From the NCBI GenBank assembly GCA_025716815.1, contig JAIXMN010000001.1, forward strand, positions 1,798,001-1,862,000: a DNA stretch of 64,000 bases, read 5' to 3'. The notes below the pieces were generated by a model that made no database searches, was not told the DNA's origin, and worked only from the letters and a program-made list of their open reading frames with translations. Below, piece by piece: positions 61,669 through 64,000 of the stretch. The number at the start of each line of letters is the position of its first letter. The first letter of the stretch is position 1. This DNA is from Dichotomocladium elegans. Taxonomy: Eukaryota > Mucoromycota > Mucoromycetes > Mucorales > Lichtheimiaceae. The translations under genes and the position numbers were made by a program.

Positions 61669-63513
61669 ATGGGGAGAAGCATCACAAATAATGTCTACGT
61701 ATGGATGAAACCATTGGGTAGCTTCTCTCAGGAATTTTTCTTATAACATTTTGTGTAGGTCATTGGCAGTTTCGCTGCCATTGCGGGTATCATGTTTGGT
61801 TTTGATATCGGTTCCAACTCTGGTATCATTGGTACCTCCCAGTGAGTATTATTATGGCTCCTGATCTGACGGCTCCGCTGGCTTTTATGTACTGACGAGG
61901 GACTCATGATAGATTCAAGGATTATTTTCATAATCCCGATGACTTGCTGAAAGGTGGCATCAACGGTGCGCTGAGCGCTGGTTGCTTTGTCGGTGCCTTG
62001 TTTGCCGGTTTCCCTGCTGATCGCTACTCTCGTAAATTTACTCTGATGGGCGCCTCTTTACTCTTTGTCGTCGGTTCTGTCTTCCAGGCTGCGTCAAATG
62101 GTGTCCCTCTTCTTGTTGTCGGTCGTGTGGTGAACGGTAAGGCTAAAAAACTAGCACACGTTATTCCAAGGCTTACTCTTGGTTGATCAGGTATCTCTGT
62201 TGGTATCACATCAATGGTTGTCCCATTGTATCAGTCTGAGATTGCTCCCAAGGAGATCCGTGGCCGTATTGTTGCGGTGCAACAGTGGGCCATCACCTGG
62301 GGTATCATGATTTCGTAAGTTACATTTTCTGGAATGCCATCCCGATCAAGCGGCTGTAACAAAATCCTTTCGATTGAATTTTAGTTTTTGGATCCAGTAC
62401 GGCGCTCAGTTCATTCGCGGCTCCAACTATACTGCTGCCTTCCGTATCCCATGGGGTGTTCAGGCCATTCCCGCTGCTATTCTCTTTATTGGCATGTTTT
62501 TCTTCCCCCACTCGCCTCGTTGGCTCGCTGATGTGGGCCGTATGGATGATGCGATCAAGGTTCTTGCTGATATCCACGGTAACGGCGATGTGAACCACCC
62601 CCGTGTTCGTCAGGAAATCGAGGAAATCGAAGCTGTCATCCAATTTGATCGTGAACAGGCATCGCACCGCTACACCGACATCTTTAAGCGTCAATATGCC
62701 TACCGCTCTTTCCTTGGTATTGCTCTTCAGGTCTGGCAGCAACTTACGGGCATGAACATCATCATGTTCTATGCGGTCTTGCTCTTTGAGCAGGCTGGTA
62801 CTGGTGACAGTCAGGAAGCTAACCTTTTGGCCTCGGGTATCTCCTACGTTGTTAACGTTGTCATGACCGTCCCGGCCATTTTGTATGTCGACAAATGGGG
62901 TCGTCGCAATACCATGATCTTTGGTGCTTTGTCGATGTCTCTCTTCCTATGGATCGTTGGTGGTTTAATGAGTACTGGCCACTGGTACCTTGATGGTGAA
63001 GGCAAATGGTCTGTGGATATGGGTAGCAAAGCAAAGGCCAACGGTATGGTCGCCTCTGTTTACCTGTTCGTCGCCTCCTTCGCCACCACCTGGGGTCCTT
63101 TGGGCTGGATCTATCCCGCCGAGATTTATCCTCTCCGTATTCGTGCCATTGCTGTTTCGCTTTCCACCGCTGCTAACTGGCTCTTCAACTGGGTCCTTAA
63201 CTTTGTCGTTCCCTATCTGATGCAGCGCATCCGTTTTGGTCTCTACATGCTGTTTGCTGGCTTTAACTTCCTCATGGCTGTCCATGTTTATCTTGCCTAC
63301 CCTGAGACCAAGGGCTTCACTGTAAGTCATCTGATTTTCTTGATGTTCAATCGATCTCATTCTGTACACTATTAGCTCGAAGAGATGGACATTGTGTTCG
63401 AGAACAATCCTCGTAAGAAACTTGACCATGCCTTTGTCGCAGATGAGCTTGCCCGTCGCAATGGCGGCGTTCCCAACGATTCCGTCGCCGGAAAGGCTGA
63501 GGAGCTCGCTTAG
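61669..63513 (+). CDS. Sugar (hexose) transporter, major facilitator superfamily
   Basis: Predicted 12-helix plasma-membrane sugar/H+ symporter. Exons: 61669-61698, 61759-61841, 61913-62136, 62191-62314, 62385-63321, 63376-63513, giving 511 aa. Sugar-porter signatures are intact: GFDIGSNSGIIGT in helix 1, the PADRYSRKFTLMG loop (G-R-K type motif), the PLYQSEIAPKEIRGRIVAVQQ signature, PHSPRWL after helix 6, QLTGMNIIMFYAVLLFE in helix 7, and the PETKGFTLEEMD end motif spanning the last intron. This is the fungal HXT/Rco-like group; specificity for glucose, xylose or another sugar cannot be told from sequence. Exon 1 is short (10 codons). Codon use is strongly biased toward C- and T-ending codons, as in highly expressed genes, more so than in the neighbours. 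Confidence 0.93.
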
Positions 63514-64000
63514 CTGTAGATCGTCGACACAACCTCATACCTATTTTCTCTTGTCTCTATATTCTTTTTCTTTTACCTTAATTTCACTGAATAATATAAC
63601 ACCCTATTTCTTAGTATGACGCTTAACTCACAGAGATGTACGCTCAGTTTTTTTTTTTTTGTCACGCTCGGCTGATGTATGATGTTTGATATTCACGTTA
63701 CACACAATATGTGTATGTAAGCAATCACATGCGATGTATACATCTTGTATCTCCGAAAAGGCGACCCCTCTCCATCCCTATTAGAAGCTGTGTTCCCATT
63801 TTTATTGCGTAACCATACTCATCTTGGGTATTAAAGTTCCGTGGCGTACGTAAGCAAAACCGTGCAATGTTACACGAAGAGGTCCTGGTGAACGGGTATC
63901 CACAGCTGCGGTTGTTGTTGCTGTTGTCTTTGCTGGTAGTGATGGTGGCGATAGTAATGATGTTGCTGCACATGCGGATGTGTGGGTTTTGCATGCGTCC
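63514..64000. other. 3' flank of the sugar transporter
   Basis: About 490 bp containing the 3' untranslated region and a T run at about 63648-63660. No further gene is visible before the window ends; CAG-type repeats near 63910-63970 may belong to a following gene. Confidence 0.4.

Overview
The window is nuclear DNA from a filamentous fungus. Genes are compact and carry many short GT-AG introns of roughly 50-130 nt. The gene content, two kelch-type transmembrane receptors and the frequent poly(T)/(CT) intron tracts suggest an early-diverging lineage (Mucoromycota, probably Mucorales). That placement is inference from gene style; no rRNA or marker gene is present to test it. All exon models were built by hand from splice signals, phase continuity and protein-family similarity.

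Layout. 0.7-16 kb is gene-dense and encodes housekeeping functions: a Na+/H+ antiporter (Nha1/Sod2 type), PEX11, NAD kinase, BFR1, an unknown membrane-anchored protein, a membrane-tailed Nudix hydrolase, N-acetyltransferase NAA50 and a 16-exon trehalose-6-phosphate synthase/phosphatase-family protein. 17.8-25.8 kb, all on the minus strand, holds a GATA factor, a long-chain acyl-CoA synthetase with a 7-nt exon, and a TPR-metallo-beta-lactamase fusion. 26-35 kb holds two kelch-like transmembrane proteins, the second ending in a probable pseudokinase, with a small unknown membrane protein between them. 36.4-46.5 kb holds riboflavin synthase, a disordered protein with three PAM2 motifs, the TFIIH helicase XPB/Ssl2 and an OCIA-like two-helix protein. 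47-53.9 kb is gene-poor: one tRNA-Pro(AGG), a decayed membrane-protein pseudogene, a broken Ty3/gypsy retrotransposon and a probable transposon-derived coiled-coil protein. 53.9-58.7 kb holds a C2HC/PHD regulator and the spliceosomal helicase PRP28, converging with only 40 bp between stop codons. After a further 3-kb empty stretch, a six-exon sugar transporter ends the window.

There is no gene cluster with a single purpose. Loose themes are nutrient and ion transport (antiporter, sugar transporter), carbohydrate and stress metabolism (trehalose), lipid and peroxisome function (PEX11, acyl-CoA synthetase), cofactors (NAD kinase, riboflavin synthase), and mRNA handling (BFR1, PAM2 protein, PRP28, XPB).

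The most interesting points are the kelch-TM-pseudokinase receptor, the trehalose-phosphatase domain whose catalytic DxD reads D-Y-G, the triple-PAM2 protein, the TPR-MBL fusion, two micro-exons of 7 and 17 nt, and six GC-AG introns among about 96 modelled.
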